A DNA stretch of 64,000 bases, from contig JAFSWF010000071.1 of NCBI GenBank assembly GCA_017444615.1, positions 1 to 64,000 of the forward strand, read 5' to 3'. Source of the stretch: Paludibacteraceae bacterium. GTDB taxonomy: Bacteria; Bacteroidota; Bacteroidia; Bacteroidales; Paludibacteraceae. Each line of letters begins with the position of its first letter. Within the stretch, counting starts at the first letter, position 1. The notes below the pieces were generated by a model. It did no database searches and had not been told where the DNA came from. It was given only the letters and a program-made list of their open reading frames with translations. Both the position numbers and the translations under genes were made by a program. This document shows, piece by piece, positions 1-8,202 of the stretch.

Positions 1-303
1 CGCTGCTACAGGATTGTCCTTCTCGCGCAGTAAACGTCCGTAATGGTAACAGGCGTGGGAATAAGTGCGGCTTAACCCCATCCCTTTCCTAAAAGGAAGG
101 GGGATCGCATCTACTATTTCATAGGTTTGAGCAAGGGTTGCACTGTCGCCGTCATCTATACCATACATCTTTCCCTCCTCACGCAGGCTGTCCGCCTGAG
201 CGACGATGGACTGTGCTTCACGAATCTTTCGCGGGGAACAAGAGAACAATACAATGCTGCATAAAATCCCTAAAAAGAATCGTATGTGCGTGCGGTTTTT
301 CAT
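1..303 (-). CDS. TPR-type lipoprotein, N-terminal part (cut by window edge)
   Basis: Only the first 101 codons are present. The start at 303 is followed by a basic n-region, a hydrophobic stretch and a lipobox ending LFSC at about residue 20, so the product is probably a lipoprotein. The following SIVAQADSLREEG and YSHACYHYGRLLREK segments resemble the Bacteroidales family of TPR lipoproteins that often continue into a membrane segment and a regulatory C-terminus; that part lies outside the window. The segment IPLPFRKGMG is encoded by a GC-rich palindrome and looks like an in-frame insertion. Lipoprotein call is fairly sure; function is not known. Confidence 0.7.
   Translation of the reverse strand, partial: MKNRTHIRFFLGILCSIVLFSCSPRKIREAQSIVAQADSLREEGKMYGIDDGDSATLAQTYEIVDAIPLPFRKGMGLSRTYSHACYHYGRLLREKDNPVAA
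79..104. repeat. GC-rich palindromic element inside the TPR lipoprotein gene
   Basis: CCCTTTCCT and AGGAAGGGG face each other around a short A-rich loop. It is translated as part of the lipoprotein (LPFRKGMG). Similar palindromes occur at about 16.15, 22.97, 30.56 and 32.01 kb, three of them inside reading frames and one at a gene end. Confidence 0.6.
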
Positions 304-318
304 GGCATATAACAGACG

Positions 319-999
319 TTATTTGTCTTCTAATAGATCGGGGCGTCTTTGTTGGGTGTGTGCTACTGATTGTTCGTACATCCACTCTTCAATCTTGGCC
401 TGATGTCCGGAAAGGAGGATATCGGGCACTTTCCATCCCTTGTATTCGGCGGGTCGTGTATAGACGCCGGCTTCGAGTAGTCCGTCTTGGAAAGAATCAT
501 TGAGTGCGGACTCGACATCCCCGAGAGCACCGGGTAGCAGTCGCACAATAGCATCGGTCATCATCGCCGCGGGCATCTCACCGCCGGTGAGTACAAAATC
601 GCCGATACTATATTCGCGTGTGATGAGATGGTCGCGAACACGCTGGTCCACGCCTTTGTAATGGCCGCAAAGGATGATAATATTCTGTTTGAGTGACAGT
701 TGGTTGGCGGCTTTTTGGTCAAATCGTTCGCCATCGGGAGCGGTGAAGATGATCTCATCGTAGTGTCGCTCGGAGGTCAGATGGGTGATGAGCCGATCGA
801 TGGGTTCGATCTGGAGCACCATTCCGGCACTAAAACCGAAGGCGTAGTCATCAATCTTGCGATGCTTATCAAGGGTCCAATCGCGTAAGTTATGGACATA
901 GATTTCGCATAGACCTTTGGTCTTAGCGCGTTGGATAATCGAATGATTGAGTGGTGATTCCAGCAATTCTGGGCAAGCTGAGATGATGTCGATACGCAT
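319..999 (-). CDS. trmD: tRNA (guanine37-N1)-methyltransferase TrmD
   Basis: TrmD uses S-adenosylmethionine to methylate N1 of G37 in tRNAs that read CNN codons, preventing frameshifting. The protein shows the family landmarks: [16 protein letters not shown] at the N-terminus, the SAM-binding trefoil-knot segments [15 protein letters not shown] and [12 protein letters not shown], and a C-terminal helix region with [19 protein letters not shown] place the start at 999 because MRIDII is the usual family start; an in-frame ATG at 1026 would add nine residues (MVNDQMVNK) made entirely of a heptad repeat. One oddity: the usual GGGAGMV glycine run reads GFSAGMV. It is the last complete gene of the run that starts at acpP. 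Confidence 0.95.
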   Translation of the reverse strand: MRIDIISACPELLESPLNHSIIQRAKTKGLCEIYVHNLRDWTLDKHRKIDDYAFGFSAGMVLQIEPIDRLITHLTSERHYDEIIFTAPDGERFDQKAANQLSLKQNIIILCGHYKGVDQRVRDHLITREYSIGDFVLTGGEMPAAMMTDAIVRLLPGALGDVESALNDSFQDGLLEAGVYTRPAEYKGWKVPDILLSGHQAKIEEWMYEQSVAHTQQRRPDLLEDK

Positions 1000-1001
1000 T
1001 T

Positions 1002-1058
1002 TATTTACCATTTGGTCATTTACCATTTACCATTTATTTGGCCATTTTGTCATTTACG
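1002..1058. repeat. heptad-type array between yidD and trmD
   Basis: Units ATTTACC, ATTTGGTC, ATTTACC, ATTTACC then looser copies. The first 33 bp are identical to the array at 4349-4381. It supplies the yidD stop codon and a possible N-terminal extension of TrmD. Confidence 0.85.
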
Positions 1059-1311
1059 GCACGGGGTCATAGCCGGAGCCGCCCCAAGGGTGGCAGCGGC
1101 AGATACGTTTGATGCCGAGCCATCCGCCTTTGAAGATACCGTATTTGAGTACGGCTTCTACCATATACTGGCTGCATGTGGGCGTATAGCGGCACGAGGG
1201 AGGTGTGAAGGGAGAGATGCAGTAGCGGTAGAAATAGACGGGAAGAAGGAAAATCTTGCGGAGCACGATTTTCCATTGGTCATTGGTCATTGGTCGTTGG
1301 TCGTTGGTCAT
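1054..1311 (-). CDS. yidD: YidD, membrane protein insertion efficiency factor
   Basis: Small (85 aa) YidD family protein, an accessory factor for YidC-dependent insertion of inner-membrane proteins. Diagnostic motifs are present: [20 protein letters not shown], then [20 protein letters not shown] and a terminal GYDPVP. The first 13 residues ([13 protein letters not shown]) are encoded by a tandem heptad array, so the true start is uncertain: ATG at 1311 or 1290, both inside the repeat. Residues from KIVLRK onward look native. It sits between rnpA and trmD; rnpA-yidD adjacency is widespread in bacteria. Confidence 0.92.
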   Translation of the reverse strand: MTNDQRPMTNDQWKIVLRKIFLLPVYFYRYCISPFTPPSCRYTPTCSQYMVEAVLKYGIFKGGWLGIKRICRCHPWGGSGYDPVP

Positions 1312-1324
1312 TGGTCGTTGGTCT
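1276..1324. repeat. seven-copy 7-bp tandem array at the yidD 5' end
   Basis: Seven uninterrupted units of TTGGTC followed by A, G or T (49 bp). On the minus strand it reads GACCAAY and is translated as the repeated peptide MTNDQ at the YidD N-terminus. Three heptads equal seven codons, so the encoded peptide itself has a seven-residue period. Confidence 0.95.
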
Positions 1325-1341
1325 TCCTCTCCTTCATCCTT

Positions 1342-1719
1342 TCAGTTTTCATTTTTCACCTTCTTCAGAGCCTTGCATATCGCTTTTTCAATTGTTTGGT
1401 AGGATTGAATCTCTTTATCCATATAATTGAAGGCTATTTGGTAGTGTTGTTCGCCTAATAGATGCTGGTTCTTCCGATAAGCTTCGCGCATCAGTCGCCG
1501 CAGGTGGTTTCTATCCACCGCATGTTTGAAGAGCGATTTGGGAGCCCAAACCAATATTTGGCTGTTGGCTATTAGCTGTTGGCCATTGGCCATTGCGGGT
1601 TGGACCTGCATATAGGTGACGCGTAGCGGCCAAGCGACGAAGCGCTTCCCCTCTTTGTACAAACGCGCAATACGCAATTGTCCACAGAGTTTGCTATTTT
1701 TGGGAAACGTATTAGGCAT
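1342..1719 (-). CDS. rnpA: ribonuclease P protein component
   Basis: Protein subunit of RNase P, which binds the catalytic RNA and helps remove tRNA 5' leaders. The RNP signature is seen as HAVDRNHLRRLMREAYR around residues 65-81, preceded by KLCGQLRIARLYKEGKRF. Two parts are repeat-derived: residues about 42-54 (AMANGQQLIANSQ), inserted between two predicted beta strands, and the terminal KVKNEN. Its start overlaps the end of hemD by 8 bp and yidD follows, so the three are co-transcribed. Length (125 aa) is normal for the family only because of the inserted piece. Confidence 0.95.
   Translation of the reverse strand: MPNTFPKNSKLCGQLRIARLYKEGKRFVAWPLRVTYMQVQPAMANGQQLIANSQILVWAPKSLFKHAVDRNHLRRLMREAYRKNQHLLGEQHYQIAFNYMDKEIQSYQTIEKAICKALKKVKNEN
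1561..1595. repeat. five-copy 7-bp array inside rnpA
   Basis: Units GCTGTTG, GCTATTA, GCTGTTG, GCCATTG, GCCATTG in exact 7-bp register. On the coding strand they give the peptide MANGQQLIANSQ in the middle of RnpA. Confidence 0.93.
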
Positions 1720-2458
1720 TCTTCTCCAGATAATCGGCGATGGCGAGGGGAAGCGAGGCGAAAGGTTTGCCTTGCCCTGCCTCTATGTCCACCCGATAAC
1801 CGGCTTCTTCCAAGGCACGAATAGTGCCTTCGCCAAAGGCAGCGATGAGGGTGGAGCCTTGTTGCCAGTCGGGGAAATTCTCCCGTAAAGAAGTAACGCC
1901 GGCGGGAGTGAACAAGGCAATCAAATCATAATCAAAGGGACGTTCCGCGGGCCAAGGCGTAGTGACGGTTCGGTACATGACTGCGGGTTGCACCTCCACA
2001 TTATTCTCGGCAAACATATTGATTTGTTCGTCGTTATGGATATCCGAAAGGACCATCAGATAGCGTTCGTTAGGCCGTCTATGCATGGCAGGTAGCAGAT
2101 CTTCAAAGCGGTTACCGACTTCGGGGAAGAAGACTTTGCGTTTACGGTATTGTATGTATTTTTGCAAATACAAACCCACTTGCTCTGAATTGCAGTAATA
2201 ATGCATCGAATCAGGTACGACAAGTCGCATCTCTTCACACATACGGAAGTAATGGTCAGCTCCTAATTTAGAGTTCAAGATGACCGCCGTAAAATCCAGC
2301 GGATTGATTCGTTGCTGGCGAAATTCCCGCGCTGTGAGCCCTTCGATATGAATGAACTGATAGAAATCACATTGCACACCAAACTGCTCCTCCAAACGGG
2401 TGTAAGGATTGTGCGCAACTGTAGGACGCGGTTGAGAAAAAAGAATCTTTTTTATCAT
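1712..2458 (-). CDS. hemD: uroporphyrinogen-III synthase (HemD-like)
   Basis: HemD cyclizes hydroxymethylbilane with inversion of ring D to give uroporphyrinogen III in tetrapyrrole synthesis. The family is poorly conserved; support here is the two-lobed pattern with KILFSQPRPT near the start, FTAVILNSKLGADHYFRM in lobe one, YLMVLSDIH and LIALFTPAGVTSLRENF in lobe two, and the terminal AFGEGTIRALEEAGYRVD. The 248 aa length fits. In Bacteroidales this gene regularly lies between a DUF4271 gene and rnpA, as here. It overlaps the DUF4271 gene by 4 bp upstream and rnpA by 8 bp downstream. Confidence 0.85.
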   Translation of the reverse strand: MIKKILFSQPRPTVAHNPYTRLEEQFGVQCDFYQFIHIEGLTAREFRQQRINPLDFTAVILNSKLGADHYFRMCEEMRLVVPDSMHYYCNSEQVGLYLQKYIQYRKRKVFFPEVGNRFEDLLPAMHRRPNERYLMVLSDIHNDEQINMFAENNVEVQPAVMYRTVTTPWPAERPFDYDLIALFTPAGVTSLRENFPDWQQGSTLIAAFGEGTIRALEEAGYRVDIEAGQGKPFASLPLAIADYLEKNA

Positions 2459-3108
2459 AGATGTTTGATCGTTATTTCAGACAAATAATACAACGCCATC
2501 ATCGGCAAAAACTCCAAGGTAGCCATATAGATGACAAAATAAAGGATGGCCCTTGGAGATTGAATAAAAATACGCCCGCCGCGGTATAGCCAAAGCAGCA
2601 TAAACACTGTTGCCACTATCCCTACACACCACTTGGCGGCGATGGTATTATCTACCCGCAGTAAGACAAGGATGGTGGGATACAAGATAAGCGCTACGAG
2701 CGTCATGATATTGGCGTACGGTTCATAGGCCGATTCGAACATACGGGAAAAGCGGAAGGTATAATCCAGCACTCCTTGGCAGGCTATTTTGAGGATCAAG
2801 AGACCGATGATCAGACCACAAACAGCCCCGAAAGCCGCCAATGTAAAGGTCTCGCCGCTATAGCAACACAAGCATAGCGCCAATGCGATGGTACCAATAC
2901 GGAAGATATAAATCAGCGCTTGCGCCCACAGATTGACCTGCGCCTCTTTATAGGTGCGGTTGCTACGCGTTATGAGTGATTGGACTGCCTGCGAGATGAG
3001 TCCGCGTTGAAGGAACTCAGCCACGAGTGCACAAGCCATTAAGGCGAGCAGAATCCAACTAACCCACCCCGCGTTAGCAGGAGAGATGATGTGCGTTATA
3101 CCATTCAT
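2455..3108 (-). CDS. DUF4271 multi-pass membrane protein
   Basis: About 217 aa with roughly six hydrophobic segments (for example WVSWILLALMACALVAEF, IGTIALALCLCCY, IVATVFMLLWLYRG) and the conserved-looking RIFIQSPRAILYFVIYMATLEFLPMMALY near the C-terminus. This matches the DUF4271 family, found beside hemD in Bacteroidetes; its biochemical role is unknown. I chose the ATG at 3108, which overlaps the U32 peptidase stop as ATGA, over an ATG at 3126. Confidence 0.8.
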   Translation of the reverse strand: MNGITHIISPANAGWVSWILLALMACALVAEFLQRGLISQAVQSLITRSNRTYKEAQVNLWAQALIYIFRIGTIALALCLCCYSGETFTLAAFGAVCGLIIGLLILKIACQGVLDYTFRFSRMFESAYEPYANIMTLVALILYPTILVLLRVDNTIAAKWCVGIVATVFMLLWLYRGGRIFIQSPRAILYFVIYMATLEFLPMMALYYLSEITIKHL

Positions 3109-4373
3109 TGTTCGGTAGTATTCCAAATAAACAATTTATCGCCTCGGTGCAGCAAACGGTCCGTTTTGACAGAGAACACTTGTCCTTGCGGAACGCGTTT
3201 TGTAGGATGACCTTCTTTGTCCCGCAAACCTTGAGCTTGGCACTCATAGACGCCGGTTGTCTCACCGATGATGAGCCATTCTTGCCCTTCCTCCACCGCT
3301 TCCACGGCTTCCACCACAAACTCCGCCACACTCAGTTGCTTGAACACATTGGTGCACTTTGCGGCGTATATTTTTTTGCGGGTGGCTTTATTGCCATACA
3401 CATGGGTCCATTCGCCTAATCGCTGGCCTTGGTAATACCCATCCCAGAAGCCTCGATTGAAGACGCGACTTAAGCGTTCATTCCAATCGGCAATCTTCGG
3501 TTCGATAATCGCCTCATTGGCATACTCGCCGCGTTGCCAGGCTTCTACCGCCTCGCGATAACAACGCACCACCGTGTCCACATATTCGGCACCTCGTGCA
3601 CGCCCTTCTATCTTTAGCACGCGTACTCCGGCGTCCAACATCTTATTGAGGAAATGAATGGTTTTCAGATCCTTAGGCGACATTATATACTGGTTGTCGA
3701 TATCCAGTTCGAGGTCAGAGGATTTATCCTTGACGGTATACCCCCGCCTGCAAACTTGCACACAGGCACCTCGGTTAGCAGAAAGGCCGTAGTTATTGAG
3801 ACTGAGGTAACACTTACCGCTTACCGCCATGCATAAGGCACCATGGCAGAACATCTCAATGCGCAGCAGTTCGCCTTTGGGTCCGCATATATGCTGCTCT
3901 TCAATATCGCGATGAATAGATGCCACTTGCTCCATATTCAACTCGCGCGCCAACACGACGACATCTGCAAAGCGCGCATAGAACTTGAGCGCTTCGGTAT
4001 TAGCGATGTTCAACTGGGTGGAAAGGTGCACTTCTTGGCCTACTTGTGCACAGTATTGCATCACGGCAATGTCGCTGGCGATGATAGCATCTACACCGGC
4101 AGTATGGGCCGTGTCCACTATCTCCCGCATCAGCGGCAGATCTTCCGGGTACATGACGGTATTGAGGGTGAGGTACGTTTGGACACCCGCTTCCTGACAA
4201 ATGCGCACGATCTCCTGCAGGTCTTTGGTTGTAAAATTAACCGAACTGCGGGCACGCATATTGAGGTGCTCAATACCGAAATAGACGCTGGTAGCACCGG
4301 CTTGTATCGCTGCTGCCAGACTCTCCCAGCACCCCACGGGAGCCATGATATTTACCATTTGGTCATTTACCAT
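3105..4373 (-). CDS. peptidase U32 family protein (TrhP/RlhA-like)
   Basis: The U32 family includes collagenase-like proteins and the YegQ/RlhA enzymes needed for tRNA 5-hydroxyuridine and rRNA C2501 hydroxylation. The N-terminal barrel begins APVGCWESLAAAIQAGA, and a cysteine cluster of the iron-sulfur type is seen at CHGALCMAVSGKCYLS and CVQVCRRGY, followed by SPKDL and LKIEGRARGAEYV. The four spaced cysteines favour an RNA-modification role over proteolysis, but substrate is not resolved. The first nine residues come from a heptad array; ATGs at 4373, 4358 and 4346 are all possible. The array appears to have replaced the usual KIELLAPVG beta strand with DQMVNIMAPVG. Gene sits between asd and DUF4271. 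Confidence 0.88.
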   Translation of the reverse strand: MVNDQMVNIMAPVGCWESLAAAIQAGATSVYFGIEHLNMRARSSVNFTTKDLQEIVRICQEAGVQTYLTLNTVMYPEDLPLMREIVDTAHTAGVDAIIASDIAVMQYCAQVGQEVHLSTQLNIANTEALKFYARFADVVVLARELNMEQVASIHRDIEEQHICGPKGELLRIEMFCHGALCMAVSGKCYLSLNNYGLSANRGACVQVCRRGYTVKDKSSDLELDIDNQYIMSPKDLKTIHFLNKMLDAGVRVLKIEGRARGAEYVDTVVRCYREAVEAWQRGEYANEAIIEPKIADWNERLSRVFNRGFWDGYYQGQRLGEWTHVYGNKATRKKIYAAKCTNVFKQLSVAEFVVEAVEAVEEGQEWLIIGETTGVYECQAQGLRDKEGHPTKRVPQGQVFSVKTDRLLHRGDKLFIWNTTEQ

Positions 4374-4413
4374 TTACCATTGGTCATTTACCATTTACCA
4401 TTGGTCATTAACC
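4349..4413. repeat. nine-unit heptad array between the U32 gene and asd
   Basis: Nine units, eight of 7 bp and one of 8 bp: ATTTACC, ATTTGGTC, ATTTACC, ATTTACC, ATTGGTC, ATTTACC, ATTTACC, ATTGGTC, ATTAACC. It encodes both the last residues of Asd (MTNGKW) and the first of the U32 protein (MVNDQMVN). 33 bp at the left end are identical to 1002-1034. Confidence 0.95.
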
Positions 4414-5395
4414 ACTCTGCTATTTGTACGGCATTGAGTGCAGCGCCTTTGCGGATCTGGTCACTCACGCACCAGAAACTCAACCCACATTCATCGCTTA
4501 GATCTTTGCGTACGCGACCGATGAACACTTCATCCTTACCACTGAGGAATAGCGGCATCGGATATCTCTTTTCAGCCGGTTCATCCATCAGCACACAGCC
4601 GGGAGCGTTGGCAAAAGCCGCTTGTGCAGCCGCCACACTGATCGGTTGCTCAGTCTCTACCCAAATACTTTCGCTATGGGCTCTGAGCGAAGGCACCCGT
4701 ACACAAGTGGCGCTTACACGCACATCTGAGTGCATGATTTTACGCGTCTCGTGGAACATCTTCATCTCTTCCTTCGTATAGCCGTTTTCGGTGAAGACAT
4801 CGATATGCGGAATGAGGTTGAAGGCTAACTGGTAGGCGAATTTCTCTACCGTCACTTCTTCTCCATTGAGCACTTGCCGGTATTGGTTCTCCAACTCTTT
4901 CATCGCTTGTGCACCGGCGCCCGAAGCGGCTTGGTAAGTAGCTACATGCACACGGCGGATATGACTAATCTGCTCGATTGCCTGCAGGGCTACCACCATC
5001 TGGATGGTGGTGCAATTAGGATTGGCGATGATGTTACGAGGACGGTTTAGGGCATCGGCGGCATTCACCTCAGGCACTACCAAAGGCACATCATCATCCA
5101 TACGAAAAGCCGAAGAATTATCAATCATGATTGCCCCGAAGCGCGTTATATCGCTCGCGTACTCGCGTGACACGCTTGCGCCCGCGGAGACAAAAGCAAT
5201 ATCGACGCCCTTGAAAGCGTCGTTGTGTTGCAATAACTGTACTTTGTACTCTTTATCGCGAAATACATATGTTCTCCCTTCGGAACGCTGCGACCCAAAC
5301 AGTCGCAGCTCCGAGATAGGGAAATCGCGTTGAGCTAAGACCTGCAATAGTTCTTGCCCAACGGCGCCCGAAGCGCCTACAATGGCTATAACCAT
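4388..5395 (-). CDS. asd: aspartate-semialdehyde dehydrogenase
   Basis: NADPH-dependent reduction of aspartyl phosphate to aspartate semialdehyde, the branch point to lysine, diaminopimelate, threonine and methionine. Seen: the Rossmann start [15 protein letters not shown], the active-site NPNCTTIQM with Cys128, the acid/base region [14 protein letters not shown], and [16 protein letters not shown]. Full length at 335 aa. The last six residues are repeat-encoded. A small winged-helix gene lies 7 bp upstream. Confidence 0.96.
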   Translation of the reverse strand: MVIAIVGASGAVGQELLQVLAQRDFPISELRLFGSQRSEGRTYVFRDKEYKVQLLQHNDAFKGVDIAFVSAGASVSREYASDITRFGAIMIDNSSAFRMDDDVPLVVPEVNAADALNRPRNIIANPNCTTIQMVVALQAIEQISHIRRVHVATYQAASGAGAQAMKELENQYRQVLNGEEVTVEKFAYQLAFNLIPHIDVFTENGYTKEEMKMFHETRKIMHSDVRVSATCVRVPSLRAHSESIWVETEQPISVAAAQAAFANAPGCVLMDEPAEKRYPMPLFLSGKDEVFIGRVRKDLSDECGLSFWCVSDQIRKGAALNAVQIAEWLMTNGKW

Positions 5396-5402
5396 AGTTT
5401 CA

Positions 5403-5597
5403 TTATGCCAATGCTACCACCGTGTCAGCCTCAGTCTCAGTGAAAGTAACTTTACCTTCGCGAGCGAGCCAACCGAGAGCCAAATAGAGCTCATCGTTTT
5501 TCAGCTTAGTAGCTTTTTTCAGAGCTTTCAATCCCTGTGCTCCGTTGAGTAATGCACCCCATACCAGGCCTGCATTCTCGCCAATTTTTGTAATCAT
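5403..5597 (-). CDS. small winged-helix domain protein (DUF2582-type)
   Basis: 64 aa, a single compact domain: [20 protein letters not shown] then [16 protein letters not shown], the helix-turn-helix and wing of the small winged-helix family common in Bacteroidetes. Role not known; the fold suggests nucleic-acid binding but there is no effector domain. Lies between fabF (51 bp upstream) and asd (7 bp downstream). Confidence 0.8.
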   Translation of the reverse strand: MITKIGENAGLVWGALLNGAQGLKALKKATKLKNDELYLALGWLAREGKVTFTETEADTVVALA

Positions 5598-5648
5598 AAT
5601 ACCTTAAATAAATCTAATAATGACTAATATGAGTAACAATTAATGGGG

Positions 5649-6908
5649 TTACTCTTCCCATTTCTTAAAGATCAGACACGCATTATGTCCTCCAAAGCCG
5701 AAGGTATTGCTCAGCGCGTAATGGATGTCGCGCTTTTGCGCCTTATCAAACGTAAAATTGATGCGGTAGTCAATCTGGTCATCCTTATCTTCAGGATCAT
5801 GGTTGATAGTAGGCGGAATAATACCGTCTTTGAGCGCCATGATACAAGCGATGGCCTCCACTGCGCCGGTGGCACCTACCAGATGACCGGTCATAGACTT
5901 GGTGGCATCCAAGTTCATTTCATACACATGCTCGCCAAACACACGTTTGATCGCCATCAGTTCCGTCACATCGCCTAAGGGCGTGGAAGTGCCGTGTGTA
6001 TTGATATAATCGATGTCCTGAGGATGTAATCCGGCATCCTTGATGGCCAATGTCATCACCCGTTCCGCTCCTTTGCCATCAGGGTCTGGCGCCGTCATAT
6101 GATAAGCATCAGACGTCATTCCTTCGCCCACCATCTCTGCATAAATCTTCGCTCCACGCGCTTTGGCGTGCTCATACTCCTCGAGGATCAAACAAGCAGC
6201 CCCTTCGCCCAACACAAACCCATCGCGAGATTTGGAGAAAGGTCGGCTGGCCGTTTGGGGCGATTCGTTGCGCGTGGAAAGGGCGTGCAAGGAATTGAAC
6301 CCACCTATCCCGGTATAGGTTACATCCGCATCTGCACCGCCGGTGAGTAACACATCGGCGTGGCCTAAACGAATCTGGTCAAACGCAGAGCCCACTGCAT
6401 GAGAAGAGGAGGAACAAGCTGTAGAAACGGAGAAACTGGGTCCGCCTAACCCAAAACGGATAGAAATCATTCCCGCCGCCATGCTTGGTATGGCCTTCGG
6501 GATCATAAAGGGATTGAAACGGGGAACGCTATCGCCCTTAGCGAAATCAATGATCTCCGCCTCCATCGTCTGCAAACCACCCATGCCGCTTCCCCATATA
6601 ACGCCCACGCGGCTACGGTCTTCCTTCTCCAAATCCAATCCGCTATCACGCAGCGCTTCATCGGCCACACAGAGGGAAAACTGGGAGTAACGATCCATCT
6701 TCCGCGCCTCTTTGCGATCAATCACCGCTTCAGGATTAAAGCCCTTGACCTCACCGGCAAATTGGGTCTTGAACAGGCTTGCATCAAAGCTGGTGATGGG
6801 CGCAATACCGCTTTTCCCCTGCACTAACGCTTCCCATGTTTCGGGGGCAGAATTGCCTACCGGAGTGAGTGCTCCAAGTCCCGTTATGACTACTCGTCGT
6901 AATTGCAT
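5649..6908 (-). CDS. fabF: beta-ketoacyl-ACP synthase II
   Basis: Condensing enzyme of fatty-acid elongation, joining malonyl-ACP to acyl-ACP. The Cys-His-His triad is visible: nucleophile Cys165 in VSTACSSSSHA, the first histidine in NTHGTSTPLGD, the second in MTGHLVGATGA. 419 aa, full length. It follows acpP after a 75-bp gap that holds a strong stem-loop. Confidence 0.97.
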   Translation of the reverse strand: MQLRRVVITGLGALTPVGNSAPETWEALVQGKSGIAPITSFDASLFKTQFAGEVKGFNPEAVIDRKEARKMDRYSQFSLCVADEALRDSGLDLEKEDRSRVGVIWGSGMGGLQTMEAEIIDFAKGDSVPRFNPFMIPKAIPSMAAGMISIRFGLGGPSFSVSTACSSSSHAVGSAFDQIRLGHADVLLTGGADADVTYTGIGGFNSLHALSTRNESPQTASRPFSKSRDGFVLGEGAACLILEEYEHAKARGAKIYAEMVGEGMTSDAYHMTAPDPDGKGAERVMTLAIKDAGLHPQDIDYINTHGTSTPLGDVTELMAIKRVFGEHVYEMNLDATKSMTGHLVGATGAVEAIACIMALKDGIIPPTINHDPEDKDDQIDYRINFTFDKAQKRDIHYALSNTFGFGGHNACLIFKKWEE

Positions 6909-6932
6909 TTTTCTTTACCTATATATATAAGG

Positions 6933-6964
6933 TACGAGTTTACAGTTTTTGCCGTAAACTCGTA
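6933..6964 (-). promoter_or_regulatory. intercistronic stem-loop between acpP and fabF
   Basis: An 11-bp perfect inverted repeat (TACGAGTTTAC and GTAAACTCGTA) with a 10-nt loop fills the acpP-fabF gap. There is no U-run after it on the minus strand, so it is more likely an mRNA-stabilizing or processing element, or a leaky terminator, that lets ACP be made in excess over FabF. Confidence 0.65.
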
Positions 6965-6983
6965 AACCATCCTTTTGACAGGA

Positions 6984-7220
6984 TTACTTCTTCGCATTCT
7001 CAACGTAAGCGATAGCGTCACCTACCGTAGCAATCTTCTGAGTGTCCTCGTCAGGAATAGAAATACCGAACTCTTTCTCAAACTCCATGATCATTTCTAC
7101 CGTGTCCAAAGAATCTGCACCCAGGTCAGTTTGGAAGTTAGCGTCTTTAGTTACTTGAGACTCCTCAACACCAAGCTTATCAACGATGATTGCTTTTACT
7201 TTTGCTTCAATTTCAGCCAT
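6984..7220 (-). CDS. acpP: acyl carrier protein
   Basis: 78-aa acidic four-helix protein carrying fatty-acyl intermediates on phosphopantetheine. The attachment site is Ser37 in [11 protein letters not shown]. First gene of the acpP-fabF transcript, with a clear promoter upstream. Confidence 0.98.
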   Translation of the reverse strand: MAEIEAKVKAIIVDKLGVEESQVTKDANFQTDLGADSLDTVEMIMEFEKEFGISIPDEDTQKIATVGDAIAYVENAKK

Positions 7221-7305
7221 AATACTAAATATTTAAAGTTAATATCTACTATGTAATTATTAATTTTCGTAAACTTAAGTTTTCGCTTATTTTGCAAAAA
7301 CGGCA

Positions 7306-7337
7306 CAAAATTACTGCTTTTTTTTGAAATATGCAAA
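7306..7337 (-). promoter_or_regulatory. Bacteroides-type promoter for acpP
   Basis: On the minus strand: -33 box TTTG, 20-nt spacer, -7 box TAATTTTG, matching the Bacteroidetes primary-sigma consensus TTTG/TAnnTTTG. Predicted leader about 80 nt. Confidence 0.7.
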
Positions 7338-7347
7338 TTTTTTTTAC

Positions 7348-8178
7348 TTATTTTGCAGTTTTGTCACCTAAATGTAGCACAATCTTCCCTAAATAGGCTC
7401 CACTCTTGCCCATTTGACATAAAGCGATGGTATCTCCATCTGCATTGGGAACACGCAAATTATCGTACAACTGATGGGTATGCCCGCCTATGATGACATC
7501 TATTCCACGCGTTACTTGCGCCATCTCAAAATCGCAATCATCTTCTTTCGTTTTGCCATAGGTGCCTAAGTGGCTGAGGCAAACCACTACATCACATCCC
7601 TGTGCGCGAAGCGTGTCTGCCATCTCTTGTGCCACCTGATAGGGGGGTAAGTACTGCAGGGGAGCGAAATTCTTATCCGCAATCAACCCTTTGGGGTCGC
7701 ATCCCAAACCAAACACCCCTATGTTCAGTCCCCCTCGACGAATGATGGTGAACGGTTGAATGATTTCCTTCAGCGCCGTTCCATGCACATCATAATTAGC
7801 GCATACAATGGGGAATTGGGCCAGTTTGAGCACTGCCGCTAAAGTATCTATCCCATTATCAAACTCATGATTACCGAGCGTAGCGGCATCGTAGCCCATA
7901 CGGTTCATTGCATCTATCTCTACACGACCGTGGTAGAAATTGAAATAAGGCGTGCCTTGGCAATAGTCTCCCGCATCCAGTAAGAGCAGGTTCTTGTCTG
8001 CTTTACGTTCCTGCTTGATCAAGCCCATTCGACGCGCATAGCCGCCTTGACCATTGGATTTAGGCTCAATCTGCGAATGCGTGTCATTCGTATGCAAGAT
8101 AGTAAGATGGTCCGTGGGTGTACATGCCAATAGAAAGATAAATGGACAAAGTACAATGTACAAAGATAAATGTCTCAT
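7348..8178 (-). CDS. 5'-nucleotidase-like metallophosphoesterase lipoprotein
   Basis: Calcineurin-like phosphoesterase domain with the metal-binding motifs HTNDTHSQI, DAGDYCQG, GNHEFD, CLSHLG and GGHTHQ in the order of the UshA N-terminal domain. The UshA C-terminal substrate domain is absent (276 aa); Bacteroidetes often split the two over separate genes, but no partner is next to it here. A lipobox LLACT at about residue 19 places it on a membrane outside the cytoplasm. The signal peptide core LYIVLC is encoded by heptad repeats identical to those in the GH32 gene ending at 47667. Follows mutL by 24 bp. Confidence 0.88.
   Translation of the reverse strand: MRHLSLYIVLCPFIFLLACTPTDHLTILHTNDTHSQIEPKSNGQGGYARRMGLIKQERKADKNLLLLDAGDYCQGTPYFNFYHGRVEIDAMNRMGYDAATLGNHEFDNGIDTLAAVLKLAQFPIVCANYDVHGTALKEIIQPFTIIRRGGLNIGVFGLGCDPKGLIADKNFAPLQYLPPYQVAQEMADTLRAQGCDVVVCLSHLGTYGKTKEDDCDFEMAQVTRGIDVIIGGHTHQLYDNLRVPNADGDTIALCQMGKSGAYLGKIVLHLGDKTAK
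8145..8165. repeat. three 7-bp units forming a signal-peptide core
   Basis: GACAAAG, TACAATG, TACAAAG. On the coding strand this gives LYIVLC in the lipoprotein signal peptide. The same 21 bp occur at 47634-47654, and close variants at 54118 and 57715. Confidence 0.85.
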
Positions 8179-8202
8179 GGTTTACTTATGTTTTGTTACG
8201 TT

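Noticed and set aside
1276..4413. Heptad arrays as a CRISPR array
   Set aside because: Units are 7-8 bp with no spacers, no 25-40 bp repeats, and no cas genes anywhere in the window.
3843..4781. 312-codon plus-strand open frame opposite the U32 and asd genes
   Set aside because: Shadow of two conserved enzymes; part of it is heptad repeat read backwards (repeated VIYHLPL).
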